A DNA stretch of 5,930 nucleotides from Candidatus Nanopelagicales bacterium (GCA_030832365.1 JAURJF010000058.1:1-5930), one strand, 5' to 3'. Counted from the first letter of the stretch, positions 1-5,241 are shown. Notes: generated from the letters alone by a model not told the origin. Made by a program: numbers and translations.

Positions 1-257
1 ATAATTGCAATCGCTAGATAAATCGCAATAAATAAGGTCATCCTTATAGCTGATGAGCGAGGAAGAGTAACGAGATGATCGAGCGCGCCATGAGGAATTC
101 CAATAGCTAAAGCGATCAAAGCAATAACTACCTGCCAGGTAATTGTTGATTCATCTATCAATTGTGAAAATAGAAGTGAGAGCAGCAGGACGCAAGTAGT
201 GGCTAGGCTTGAAAAGCTCCTGGTATTTGAAAAGATCCTCTTTTGCGCAAGCGACAT
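1..257 (-). CDS. blh: Brp/Blh-type beta-carotene 15,15'-dioxygenase, N-terminal part (runs off the window)
   Basis: Reading leftward from an ATG at 257-255, 85 codons stay open to the window edge. The recognisable signature is GIPHGALDH at residues 53-61, the first conserved histidine-containing motif of the Brp/Blh membrane family. In that family conserved histidines are proposed to hold the catalytic iron, and the enzyme cleaves beta-carotene into two retinals in the membrane. Before the motif are a basic N-terminus (QKR, residues 5-7), a hydrophobic helix at about 18-33 and a second at about 43-54. The start is well defined because an in-frame stop lies four codons upstream. The gene is divergent from crtYc with only 48 bases between them, so substrate-forming and substrate-cleaving steps share a control region. 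The C-terminal two thirds are outside the window. The family call is firm from one strong motif plus context; whether the enzyme is intact cannot be judged. Confidence 0.85.
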   Translation of the reverse strand, partial: MSLAQKRIFSNTRSFSSLATTCVLLLSLLFSQLIDESTITWQVVIALIALAIGIPHGALDHLVTLPRSSAIRMTLFIAIYLAIAI

Positions 258-263
258 ATAGGC

Positions 264-269
264 AGATTA
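264..269 (-). promoter_or_regulatory. Probable -10 box for a leaderless blh transcript
   Basis: On the minus strand the hexamer TAATCT (a TANNNT-type -10) ends six bases before the blh ATG. There is no Shine-Dalgarno-like sequence in that gap. The spacing is that of a leaderless mRNA, common in actinobacteria. No convincing -35 is visible. The 48-base divergent gap must also hold or adjoin the crtYc promoter, for which I see no clear hexamer pair. Confidence 0.45.
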
Positions 270-305
270 GCAAAACAGTATTGGCCTTTATGAGAAACTA
301 CTGAA

Positions 306-644
306 ATGTCGCAGAGTTTAGAGCTTGCTAACTTCTCATATCTAGCAATGCTGCTCTTTACGGTCTTTAGCTCTTGGTGGCTGGAGTTTGCTTTTAAAAT
401 TAAAGTGCTACGTCGTCCAAGAAAGTTACTCCTGTCGATTCTTCCCGTAAGCGCTTTCTTTCTTATCTGGGATGCTTTTGCTATCTATCAAAAGCATTGG
501 ACCTTTGATTCTGATCAGATCTTGGGATTTTATGGACCTTTAGATATTCCAATAGAGGAGTTTGCCTTCTTTATAATCATCCCAATTGCTGCAATTCTTA
601 CCTTAGAGGGCGTTATGGTTGTACTGCAGAGGCTTAAGCGATGA
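306..644 (+). CDS. crtYc: Lycopene cyclase subunit CrtYc (small membrane protein)
   Basis: A 112-residue, three-helix membrane protein of the heterodimeric lycopene cyclase domain family found in actinobacteria. Characteristic residues are W55-D56 at the end of the second helix, W65 and F67 in the following loop, and the P82-I83-E84-E85 motif leading into the third helix with F88-F89. The conserved acidic PIEE segment is typical of both half-cyclases. With CrtYd it would cyclise the ends of lycopene in the cytoplasmic membrane, giving beta-carotene if both ends are closed. Length is normal for a CrtYc half. The ATG at 306 is the first possible start, since an in-frame TGA lies at 291-293; the ribosome site is weak. 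The stop codon overlaps the crtYd start (ATGA at 641-644), implying translational coupling. The divergent blh gene points to retinal synthesis as the end use. Confidence 0.9.
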   Translation: MSQSLELANFSYLAMLLFTVFSSWWLEFAFKIKVLRRPRKLLLSILPVSAFFLIWDAFAIYQKHWTFDSDQILGFYGPLDIPIEEFAFFIIIPIAAILTLEGVMVVLQRLKR

Positions 645-946
645 GGTTTGAACTCTCCTACACTCAGATAACGGTCTATGCCTTAATGCTCACTATCTTC
701 TTTGACATGTTCATTACTAAAAACTCGCTACTTTCCACCTTGAGATTTTGGATTAGCTACTTCATTATTTTGCCATTCCAACTTCTTACCAACTACTGGC
801 TGACTTCTCGAGAAATTGTCATCTATAACAGTGAGGCGATAATTGGATTGCGTCTTGCTGGAGCGCCGATTGAAGATTTAATCTTTGGATTTGCAATGAT
901 TCTGGCAGTGATGAGTCTTTGGGAGTCAAAAACCAAGAGGGGCTAA
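641..946 (+). CDS. crtYd: Lycopene cyclase subunit CrtYd (small membrane protein)
   Basis: A 101-residue protein forming the second half of the split lycopene cyclase. It has hydrophobic helices at about 10-26, 36-54 and 78-95. Family-typical residues are N51, W53 and L54 at the end of helix two, Y62, G69 and R71 in the loop, and P76-I77-E78-D79 followed by F82-G83-F84. The PIED motif mirrors the PIEE of CrtYc, as expected for two related halves of one enzyme. The start overlaps the crtYc stop by four bases, with AGAGG at 628-632 eight bases upstream as ribosome site. The pair should be made in equal amounts and assemble in the membrane. It is the last gene of this short operon. No terminator hairpin is visible in the 65 bases before the tRNA gene. 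Confidence 0.9.
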   Translation: MRFELSYTQITVYALMLTIFFDMFITKNSLLSTLRFWISYFIILPFQLLTNYWLTSREIVIYNSEAIIGLRLAGAPIEDLIFGFAMILAVMSLWESKTKRG

Positions 947-973
947 TCTGCCTTAAGAATCATTGCCCGCGCC

Positions 974-1001
974 TTGCTCCTCTAATCCAGTCGGCTAGAC
1001 T
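974..1001 (+). promoter_or_regulatory. Promoter of the tRNA gene
   Basis: TTGCTC at 974-979 and TAGACT at 996-1001 are separated by 16 bases. The predicted transcription start falls near 1008, about four bases before the mature tRNA 5' end. The placement fits a tRNA gene transcribed on its own rather than by read-through from crtYd. The -35 match is partial. Confidence 0.5.
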
Positions 1002-1011
1002 GCCCACCTTG

Positions 1012-1085
1012 GGGGCAGTAGCTCAGTTGGTTAGAGCCCCGGACTCATAATCCGGTCGTCGTAGGTTCGAGCCCTACCTGCCCCA
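1012..1085 (+). tRNA. tRNA with anticodon CAT (elongator Met, or Ile2 if lysidine-modified)
   Basis: A complete 74-base cloverleaf folds by eye. The acceptor stem is GGGGCAG (1012-1018) with CTGCCCC (1078-1084). The D arm is GCTC/GAGC (1021-1024, 1034-1037). The anticodon stem is CCGGA/TCCGG (1039-1043, 1051-1055) around loop CTCATAA, with anticodon CAT at 1046-1048. The variable loop has five bases, and the T arm is GTAGG/CCTAC around TTCGAGC. The discriminator is A1085 and the CCA end is not encoded. It is not the initiator: position 1 pairs with 72 and the anticodon stem lacks the three stacked G:C pairs. Met and Ile2 cannot be told apart by eye. Its 3' part is duplicated at 1982-2027. Confidence 0.95.
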
Positions 1086-1088
1086 CTT
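1043..1088 (+). repeat. Left direct repeat (candidate attL) within the tRNA 3' half
   Basis: These 46 bases, from the base before the anticodon loop to three bases past the tRNA 3' end, recur in the same orientation at 1982-2027 with three mismatches. The last 25 (1064-1088) are identical in both copies. This copy sits in an intact tRNA gene, as expected when an element enters at a tRNA 3' end and restores the gene. Confidence 0.75.
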
Positions 1089-1201
1089 GATTTTCGATTT
1101 ACCTGAAATTTTCTACCCGGTCACACCTTTATTTAGTGAGAGAAAGACTAAAAAAACAGGGGGCTAACAAACCGCCTAAAAAACACCACTGGATACGACC
1201 A

Positions 1202-1239
1202 AAGCAATCATTGCTTCGAATTCATTGATTTCATATAGA
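1202..1239 (+). promoter_or_regulatory. Promoter with overlapping palindromic operator candidate
   Basis: TTGCTT at 1211-1216 and TATAGA at 1234-1239 are 17 bases apart, putting the start near 1246 and leaving a leader of about 14 bases before the ATG at 1260. A perfect palindrome AAGCAAT-C-ATTGCTT (1202-1216) covers the -35 box, where a bound repressor would block the polymerase. The hexamers are moderate matches. No regulator gene is adjacent, so the operator reading is inference. Confidence 0.4.
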
Positions 1240-1259
1240 CCGAGTATTAGCCTTTAACG

Positions 1260-1817
1260 ATGACGGCGACTAAAAGTGGTTGGAAGATAATACTTGCTGC
1301 AGTTTTCGGCGGCTTGGTTTTAGGCGTTATCGCGCGCCTTTGGATGAGATGGATTTCAACTGAACCAGAATTCACATGGAGCGGAACAATATTCATAGTT
1401 CTCGCTTTCACGATTTTTTCATCTGCGCAAGCCACTGTCTATGTCTTGAGAAGAAAAATTAAAACTAGACGGTTAACTTCAGTAATTAGAGGGGGAGGAA
1501 TTTTCCTTACGCTTCCACTTTTTACCGGAGCTGGTGGAGGAATGTTTCCGACTGTGGCTCTGGCGTCGATTGCACTGTGGCAAAAAAAGATAGATAGAAA
1601 AATACGTATTGCTCTCCTATTAATTAGCTTGGTACTACCCGCGATTGGAATCAAAGGAATTGGTTCTGATTTTGGTTGGAATATCCCAACCTTGGGAAGA
1701 TCCTTGCTGGTCATTTTTATTTACTCCGTAGTAATTCTTCTCTTGAAACCGACAGTTACCCCTTACATTGGCCCTGATTCAAGCATGTTGCCAAAGAGTC
1801 GCCTCAAACAACTCTGA
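1260..1817 (+). CDS. Five-helix membrane protein of unknown function
   Basis: I do not recognise this 185-residue protein at family level. It shows about five hydrophobic helices (roughly 10-27, 42-62, 80-105, 115-131 and 148-163). A conserved-looking stretch follows helix one: A25-R26-x-W28-M29-R30, then P36-E37-F38-T39-W40-S41-G42 leading into helix two. A basic loop lies at 64-71 (RRKIKTRR), and helix three is glycine-rich (G90-x-G92-G93-G94). There are no cysteines, histidines or catalytic motif that suggest an enzyme; a transport, sensing or structural role is open. The ATG at 1260 is the first start after an in-frame stop at 1248-1250. No Shine-Dalgarno is visible, so initiation probably relies on a short leader. 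It is the only gene between the tRNA and the tRNA 3' repeat, which would make it the cargo of a small integrated element. It is followed by a weak terminator-like hairpin. Confidence 0.75.
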   Translation: MTATKSGWKIILAAVFGGLVLGVIARLWMRWISTEPEFTWSGTIFIVLAFTIFSSAQATVYVLRRKIKTRRLTSVIRGGGIFLTLPLFTGAGGGMFPTVALASIALWQKKIDRKIRIALLLISLVLPAIGIKGIGSDFGWNIPTLGRSLLVIFIYSVVILLLKPTVTPYIGPDSSMLPKSRLKQL

Positions 1818-1864
1818 CCTTCTTATCCATTGTTTTGGTAGCGTTTCTGTTTCTTACAGCTATT

Positions 1865-1892
1865 GGAGTATCGATTGGTTAATCGATATTTT
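1865..1892 (+). terminator. Weak terminator-like hairpin after the membrane-protein gene
   Basis: TATCGATT (1869-1876) pairs perfectly with AATCGATA (1881-1888) around the loop GGTT. It can extend outward through G·T and A-T pairs to 1865/1892, where the 3' strand is TTTT. The stem is A/T-rich and the T run short, so termination would be partial. The arms are symmetric, so it could also serve as a protein-binding site. Confidence 0.45.
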
Positions 1893-1918
1893 CGTGATAT
1901 TAGTTAAAATTTAGTTTG

Positions 1919-1955
1919 GAGAAGTTAGAAAGAGTCCGTGCGGGACAATCTTCTC
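1919..1955 (+). other. Small two-part hairpin beside the right tRNA repeat
   Basis: GAGAAG (1919-1924) pairs with CTTCTC (1950-1955). Inside it GTCC (1934-1937) pairs with GGAC (1943-1946) around GTGCG, with an asymmetric internal loop of nine and three bases. A -10-like TAAAAT (1905-1910) lies just upstream but lacks a -35. It could be a transcript structure or a recombinase-arm site near the attachment repeat; chance is possible. Confidence 0.25.
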
Positions 1956-1981
1956 AAAGCAATACCCGACACGCTTGACTC

Positions 1982-2027
1982 ACTCATAATTTGGTCGTCG
2001 TCGGTTCGAGCCCTACCTGCCCCACTT
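1982..2027 (+). repeat. tRNA 3' fragment, right direct repeat (candidate attR)
   Basis: This copies the anticodon loop, 3' anticodon strand, variable loop, T arm and acceptor 3' strand of the tRNA at 1012-1085, plus the three following bases. Mismatches are at 1991, 1992 and 2002, and the last 25 bases are identical. The 5' half of the tRNA is absent: aligning 1951-1981 with 1012-1042 shows no similarity. The A-to-C change at 2002 breaks the T stem, so this is not a working gene. Just upstream, GACTCACTCATAAT looks like the tRNA GACTCATAAT with CTCA doubled, so homology may reach back to 1977. Confidence 0.8.
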
Positions 2028-2079
2028 ATCAAGTTAAGAAGCTGCTTTCCACATCCGCTTCGCAGAACTCTCATCGCCG

Positions 2080-2143
2080 CCCTGATTAGAGCGGGTTTTA
2101 GGCGCTGCATCTGGCAGCGGTTCTAAATCTCTCTCGATCAGGG
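2080..2143 (+). ncRNA. Candidate structured RNA element upstream of the transporter operon
   Basis: Three nested helices form a 64-base rod. The outer stem is CCCTGATTAGAG (2080-2091) with CTCTCGATCAGGG (2131-2143), 12 pairs including one G·T and a bulged C2135. The middle stem is TTTAG (2097-2101) with CTAAA (2123-2127). The inner stem is CGCTGC (2103-2108) with GCAGCG (2114-2119) around the loop ATCTG. About 23 pairs in 64 bases is more than random sequence usually gives. No T run follows, so it is not a simple terminator. It sits about 155 bases before the binding-protein start and could be leader structure, a small RNA, or a DNA-level inverted repeat. It matches no riboswitch consensus I know. 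Confidence 0.4.
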
Positions 2144-2299
2144 TCGATACTCATTTATTCCCTAAAAATCGCGCTCTATTCATCTTTTATATGCTGAGAA
2201 TTTCGGGAATTTAGAGCCTGCTAGTGAACTCTCTGCTGCGCGCTGATACGCTCCCGCTTAATTCCTTCCCACATCGCTTCCAAGTCATGAAAGGTAAGA

Positions 2300-3454
2300 A
2301 TGAAAAAATCAAGAATTATTGCTTTTGCCGCTCTGGCATCTCTTGCACTCTCTCTACTCTCAGCGATTGCTCCTGCTCAAGCAGCTCGCAATCTCGAAGG
2401 AAGTAAATGCGGAAAAGAGGGATTGGTTCGCACCATTAAAGGTGTTACCTATACCTGCGAGCGCGTCAGCGGATCTCTGCAATATGCCCAGGGACGTAAA
2501 CTCTCTGGAACGCTAAATGTTCTCTGCACACCACAAGAAGCATGGTGCGTTGCAATGACACAGGCATTCCAAGCAAAAACTGGAATCACCACAAAATTTA
2601 TTCGCCTCTCATCAGGTGAATCTCTAACTCGCCTGATTGCTTCGAAAAATAATCCAGAGTTTGATGTCTGGACTGGCGGTCCAAATGACAGCCATATCGC
2701 TGGTCGAATTGCAGGAGTATTGGATACTTACAAATCACCAACTAGAAAAATGTTAAAGAAGCAGTTCCAAGATAGCGATGGTTACTGGACTGGTATTTAC
2801 ATGGGAGCCCTAGGTTTCTGTTCAAATACCAATGAGCTAAAGCGTCTTGGTCTTCGCGCTCCAACAAGTTGGAATGATCTTCTAGATCCTAAGCTCAAGG
2901 GCAATATCATGATGGCTCACCCTGGAACTTCAGGAACTGCATACACCACTCTCTGGTCACAGGTATTACGCCTTGGATCACAGGATGCGGCAATTGCATA
3001 TATGAAGGAACTAAATAAGAACATTCTTAGCTACACCAGAAGCGGCTCCGGTCCAACCGGACCACTTGGTCGTGGTGAAGTTGCAACTGGTTTAGTTTTC
3101 TCTCACGACTGCACCGCAGCAAAACTTCGTGGCAATCCAGTAGTCGTCTCCTTCCCTAAAGAAGGAACTGGCTTTGAAATTGGTGGAATTGCTCTAGTTA
3201 AAGGCGCCAGGAACTCAGAGGCTGCTAAGGCCTATATTGATTTCTCGCTATCGGCTGAGGCACAAAATCTTGGACCTGCAAAGGCTGAATCTTTCCAGAT
3301 TCTCACCAATCCAAATGGAAAGTATGACCGAAGAATGGTCAACTTAAATAAGGTGACATTACTTGACTATGAAGCAGAGGCAGCAGGAGTTGCATCTTCT
3401 GCGCTCAAGGCTCGCTTCGATAAGGAAGTAGCTCTAACTTCATCAGCAAAGTAA
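2300..3454 (+). CDS. ABC transporter substrate-binding protein, AfuA/FbpA-like (COG1840 type)
   Basis: A 384-residue secreted binding protein. Residues 1-28 are a signal peptide (KKSR basic end, hydrophobic core, cleavage likely after A26-Q27-A28). There is no lipobox cysteine, so the membrane anchor is not obvious. Residues 31-65 form a short extra module with C37 and C53 in the pattern GSKC...GVTYTC. The binding fold starts near 70. Family landmarks are C76/C83 (a possible disulfide), D122-V-W, G161-Y-W-T-G-I-Y, W191-N-D-L-L-D-P, S211-G-T-A-Y and Y245-T-R-S-G-S. The pocket has H269-D270 and E293 where ferric-iron binders would carry tandem tyrosines. This favours a phosphorylated sugar, phosphonate or similar anion over Fe(III); the exact ligand is unknown. 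The start follows AAAGG by five bases. The fused permease and ATPase follow downstream in the same orientation. Confidence 0.88.
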   Translation: MKKSRIIAFAALASLALSLLSAIAPAQAARNLEGSKCGKEGLVRTIKGVTYTCERVSGSLQYAQGRKLSGTLNVLCTPQEAWCVAMTQAFQAKTGITTKFIRLSSGESLTRLIASKNNPEFDVWTGGPNDSHIAGRIAGVLDTYKSPTRKMLKKQFQDSDGYWTGIYMGALGFCSNTNELKRLGLRAPTSWNDLLDPKLKGNIMMAHPGTSGTAYTTLWSQVLRLGSQDAAIAYMKELNKNILSYTRSGSGPTGPLGRGEVATGLVFSHDCTAAKLRGNPVVVSFPKEGTGFEIGGIALVKGARNSEAAKAYIDFSLSAEAQNLGPAKAESFQILTNPNGKYDRRMVNLNKVTLLDYEAEAAGVASSALKARFDKEVALTSSAK

Positions 3455-3479
3455 TCTAGTAATATAAGTAAAGTAGGTA

Positions 3480-3511
3480 GAGGGGTTCTGAATTAACTTT
3501 CAGAGCCCCTC
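3480..3511 (+). promoter_or_regulatory. Intergenic hairpin between binding-protein and permease genes
   Basis: GAGGGGTTCTGA (3480-3491) pairs with TCAGAGCCCCTC (3500-3511) along 12 positions, including one T·G, around an eight-base loop. No T run follows directly, so full termination is unlikely. A stable stem just after the stop of a binding-protein gene commonly protects the upstream mRNA or partly attenuates transcription. Either effect makes the binding protein more abundant than the membrane subunits. Confidence 0.75.
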
Positions 3512-3527
3512 ACTTCTAATCTGAGTT

Positions 3528-3533
3528 AAGGAG
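3528..3533 (+). promoter_or_regulatory. Ribosome binding site fixing a TTG start for the permease
   Basis: AAGGAG lies seven bases before TTG at 3541, near-ideal spacing. No ATG or GTG in frame nearby has a comparable site, and the hydrophobic first helix begins about 15 residues later, so TTG is the likely true start. The rare start codon would lower permease output relative to the binding protein. Confidence 0.75.
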
Positions 3534-3540
3534 CAGTTTT

Positions 3541-5241
3541 TTGAGCGTTAAGGCCAGTGGAGCGAAATACGACATCTTCACAAAGATTGCTCTAGCTCTA
3601 GTTATCTTCATTATTGGATTTTTAATAATCCTGCCATTAATAAATATCTTGGTTTATTCCACGAAGCCCTCTGGCAGCGCCATCATCACCGGTGCATTTA
3701 GCGATATTGTTACTAGAAATATCATTTGGAATACCGTAAAGCTAGGCCTTACCGTGGCGGCCCTTGGAACAGTTCTAGGTTTCATTATGGCCTATGCCCA
3801 AGCTCGCCTTGAGTTTAGAGGTAAGAAAGTTCTTCACATCATTAACCTAATTCCAATTATCTCTCCACCATTTGCTTTTGCTACCGCAATAATTGTGCTC
3901 TTTGGTCGAAGTGGAATGATTACTCGAGGTGTCTTTGATTGGCGCCCAACGCTCTATGGCTTTCCAGGGCTGGTTCTAGTTTTAACTCTCTCCTTCTTTC
4001 CAATTGCATATATGAATCTTTTAGGAATGCTAAGAAGCCTTGATCCTGCCCTAGATGAAGCTGGTTCAAGCCTTGGAGCAAATAAGGCGAGAATATTTAG
4101 AACAGTGACTTTGCCGCTATTGATTCCAGGATTTGCCGGTTCATTCTTACTTCTCTTTATTGAATCGATCGCCGATCTTGCAAATCCGATAATTATCGGT
4201 GGTAATTACACAGTTCTTGCCTCGCGGGCTTATATGGCAATTAATGGCGATTATGACATCTCTCTTGCTGCCGGTTACTCATCATTACTTTTATTACCAG
4301 CACTTCTTGTATTTTTAGTCCAACGCTATTGGGCCCAGAAAAAGAGCGTGGTCTCAGTAACTGGAAAGCCAAGTGGCCGTCCAACTCTAGTTACCTCCAA
4401 GGGCGCAAAGTTCTTCCTTCTCTCTGTAACTGGATTAGTAACCACCCTTATTGTGATGGTCTATGCCACTGTTATCTTAGGTGCTTTTGTAAAGATTATT
4501 GGAGTAAATAATGAATTTACTCTAGATAATTTCCGTTATCTCTTAAGCGGTTTTGCTAATGGAGCGATTAGAACAACAACCATGCTCGCTCTTATGGCAA
4601 CTCCCCTTGCAGGAATATTTGGAATGTTGATTGCTTGGTTAGTAATTAGAAAAGTTAAGCGAGGCTCTGAAGCTCTAGATTTCCTTGGGATGTTAGGCAT
4701 TGCAGTTCCTGGAACAGTTATCGGTATTGGATATGCCATCACCTATAACGATCCGGTAAAAATCTCTGGAGTAACAGTATTTCCTCAAGTTGCAGGAGGG
4801 GCTGCTCTACTAGGTGGCTCAATTGCTATTGTCATGGTCTACATCATTAGATCTAGCCCTGCCGGGCAACGCTCTGGTATCTCTATGTTGCAACAAATTG
4901 ATCCCTCAATTGAGGAGGCATCAGCCTCACTTGGCGCACCTGGCAGTAAGACATTCCGCCTAATTACTCTTCCGCTGATTAGTGGCGCATTTTTATCAGG
5001 TCTTATGTATGCCTTTGCTCACTCGATGACCACGCTATCTCCCATCATCTTCCTTGTTACCCCCGATACTTCAATTCTTACGCAGAAGATTCTGGCTGAA
5101 GCAGACCAGGGAAGATATGGCAATGTTTTTGCCCTCTGCTGCATTTTGATTGTAATTGTTATGGTTATTGGTAGCTTAATTAATCTGCTGGTACGTAGAA
5201 GCCAAGTTTCAATAGAACGCCCCATGGTGACAGGACGCTAA
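3541..5241 (+). CDS. Fused two-domain ABC importer permease (FbpB/AfuB-like)
   Basis: A 566-residue inner-membrane protein made of two related permease domains in one chain, about 12 helices in all. Each half carries the cytoplasmic EAA coupling loop that docks on the ATPase. The first is E173-A174-G175-x3-G179 ending in V189-T-L191-P192. The second is E459-A460-S461-x3-G465 ending in I475-T-L477-P478. Both fit EAA-x3-G-x9-I-x-LP. The halves join near residues 265-285, a polar linker (QKKSV...KPSGR). One fused chain replaces the usual permease pair, as in FbpB, AfuB and PhnV-like systems, matching the binding-protein class upstream. Length is normal for the fused type. Translation starts at TTG after AAGGAG. 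The ATPase gene follows nine bases later, so the two are cotranscribed. The permease does not reveal the substrate. Confidence 0.93.
   Translation: MSVKASGAKYDIFTKIALALVIFIIGFLIILPLINILVYSTKPSGSAIITGAFSDIVTRNIIWNTVKLGLTVAALGTVLGFIMAYAQARLEFRGKKVLHIINLIPIISPPFAFATAIIVLFGRSGMITRGVFDWRPTLYGFPGLVLVLTLSFFPIAYMNLLGMLRSLDPALDEAGSSLGANKARIFRTVTLPLLIPGFAGSFLLLFIESIADLANPIIIGGNYTVLASRAYMAINGDYDISLAAGYSSLLLLPALLVFLVQRYWAQKKSVVSVTGKPSGRPTLVTSKGAKFFLLSVTGLVTTLIVMVYATVILGAFVKIIGVNNEFTLDNFRYLLSGFANGAIRTTTMLALMATPLAGIFGMLIAWLVIRKVKRGSEALDFLGMLGIAVPGTVIGIGYAITYNDPVKISGVTVFPQVAGGAALLGGSIAIVMVYIIRSSPAGQRSGISMLQQIDPSIEEASASLGAPGSKTFRLITLPLISGAFLSGLMYAFAHSMTTLSPIIFLVTPDTSILTQKILAEADQGRYGNVFALCCILIVIVMVIGSLINLLVRRSQVSIERPMVTGR

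Larger units (their letters stand above)
1064..2027 (+). mobile_element. Candidate tRNA-integrated islet or island remnant, under 1 kb
   Basis: The segment lies between the tRNA gene and a direct copy of its 3' end, with a period of 939 bases. It contains one membrane-protein gene (1260-1817), its promoter, a weak terminator and a small hairpin. There is no integrase, relaxase or replication gene. Mismatches between the repeats lie only in the left 21 bases. That is what integration by crossover in the identical 25-base core would leave, because the left half of the right copy would derive from the element's own attachment site. It could instead be a decayed larger island that lost its integrase, an element moved in trans, or a local partial tRNA duplication. 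I rate the integration reading above simple duplication, but it rests on the repeats alone. Confidence 0.5.
1818..2299. other. Gene-free stretch with repeat and foldable elements
   Basis: I see no credible coding region in these 482 bases. They hold a weak terminator (1865-1892), a small hairpin (1919-1955), the tRNA 3' fragment (1982-2027) and a rod-like element (2080-2143). In 2144-2299 I find only a possible -10 (TATGCT at 2190-2195, no convincing -35) and the ribosome site of the binding-protein gene, AAAGG at 2290-2294. Confidence 0.7.

Noticed and set aside
1012..1085. Initiator tRNA-fMet
   Set aside because: The first acceptor pair is intact G:C rather than mismatched, and the anticodon stem lacks the three consecutive G:C pairs next to the loop.
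1247..1714. Minus-strand frames opposite the membrane-protein gene
   Set aside because: They mirror the plus-strand gene, which has coherent hydrophobic helices, a promoter and a bounded start.
1925..2110. Minus-strand open frame of 61 codons containing GAGRARTDDD
   Set aside because: The GAGRARTDD stretch is the antisense translation of the tRNA 3' fragment, a well-known source of spurious proteins. It has no ribosome site and overlaps the repeat and the structured element.
1938..2126. Plus-strand open frame of 62 codons over the tRNA fragment
   Set aside because: It runs through the repeat and into the rod element, has an unprotein-like composition and lacks a ribosome site.
2028..2299. 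Known riboswitch (for example TPP) in the transporter leader
   Set aside because: The conserved TPP core around CTGAGA and ACCCTTGAACCTGAT is absent, and no other class I know fits; only an unclassified fold is reported.
2224..2406. Plus-strand frame starting at GTG before the binding protein
   Set aside because: It runs out of frame through the signal peptide of the binding-protein gene, and its end is Ser/Cys-rich low complexity from that overlap.
2300..3454. Assignment as ferric-iron binding protein FbpA
   Set aside because: The tandem tyrosines expected in the iron site are replaced by Ser-His-Asp (268-270), so only the broader family is supported.
4536..4742. Minus-strand frames inside the permease (also 5019-5225)
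   Set aside because: They are shadows of the permease reading frame, with no ribosome sites or recognisable motifs.
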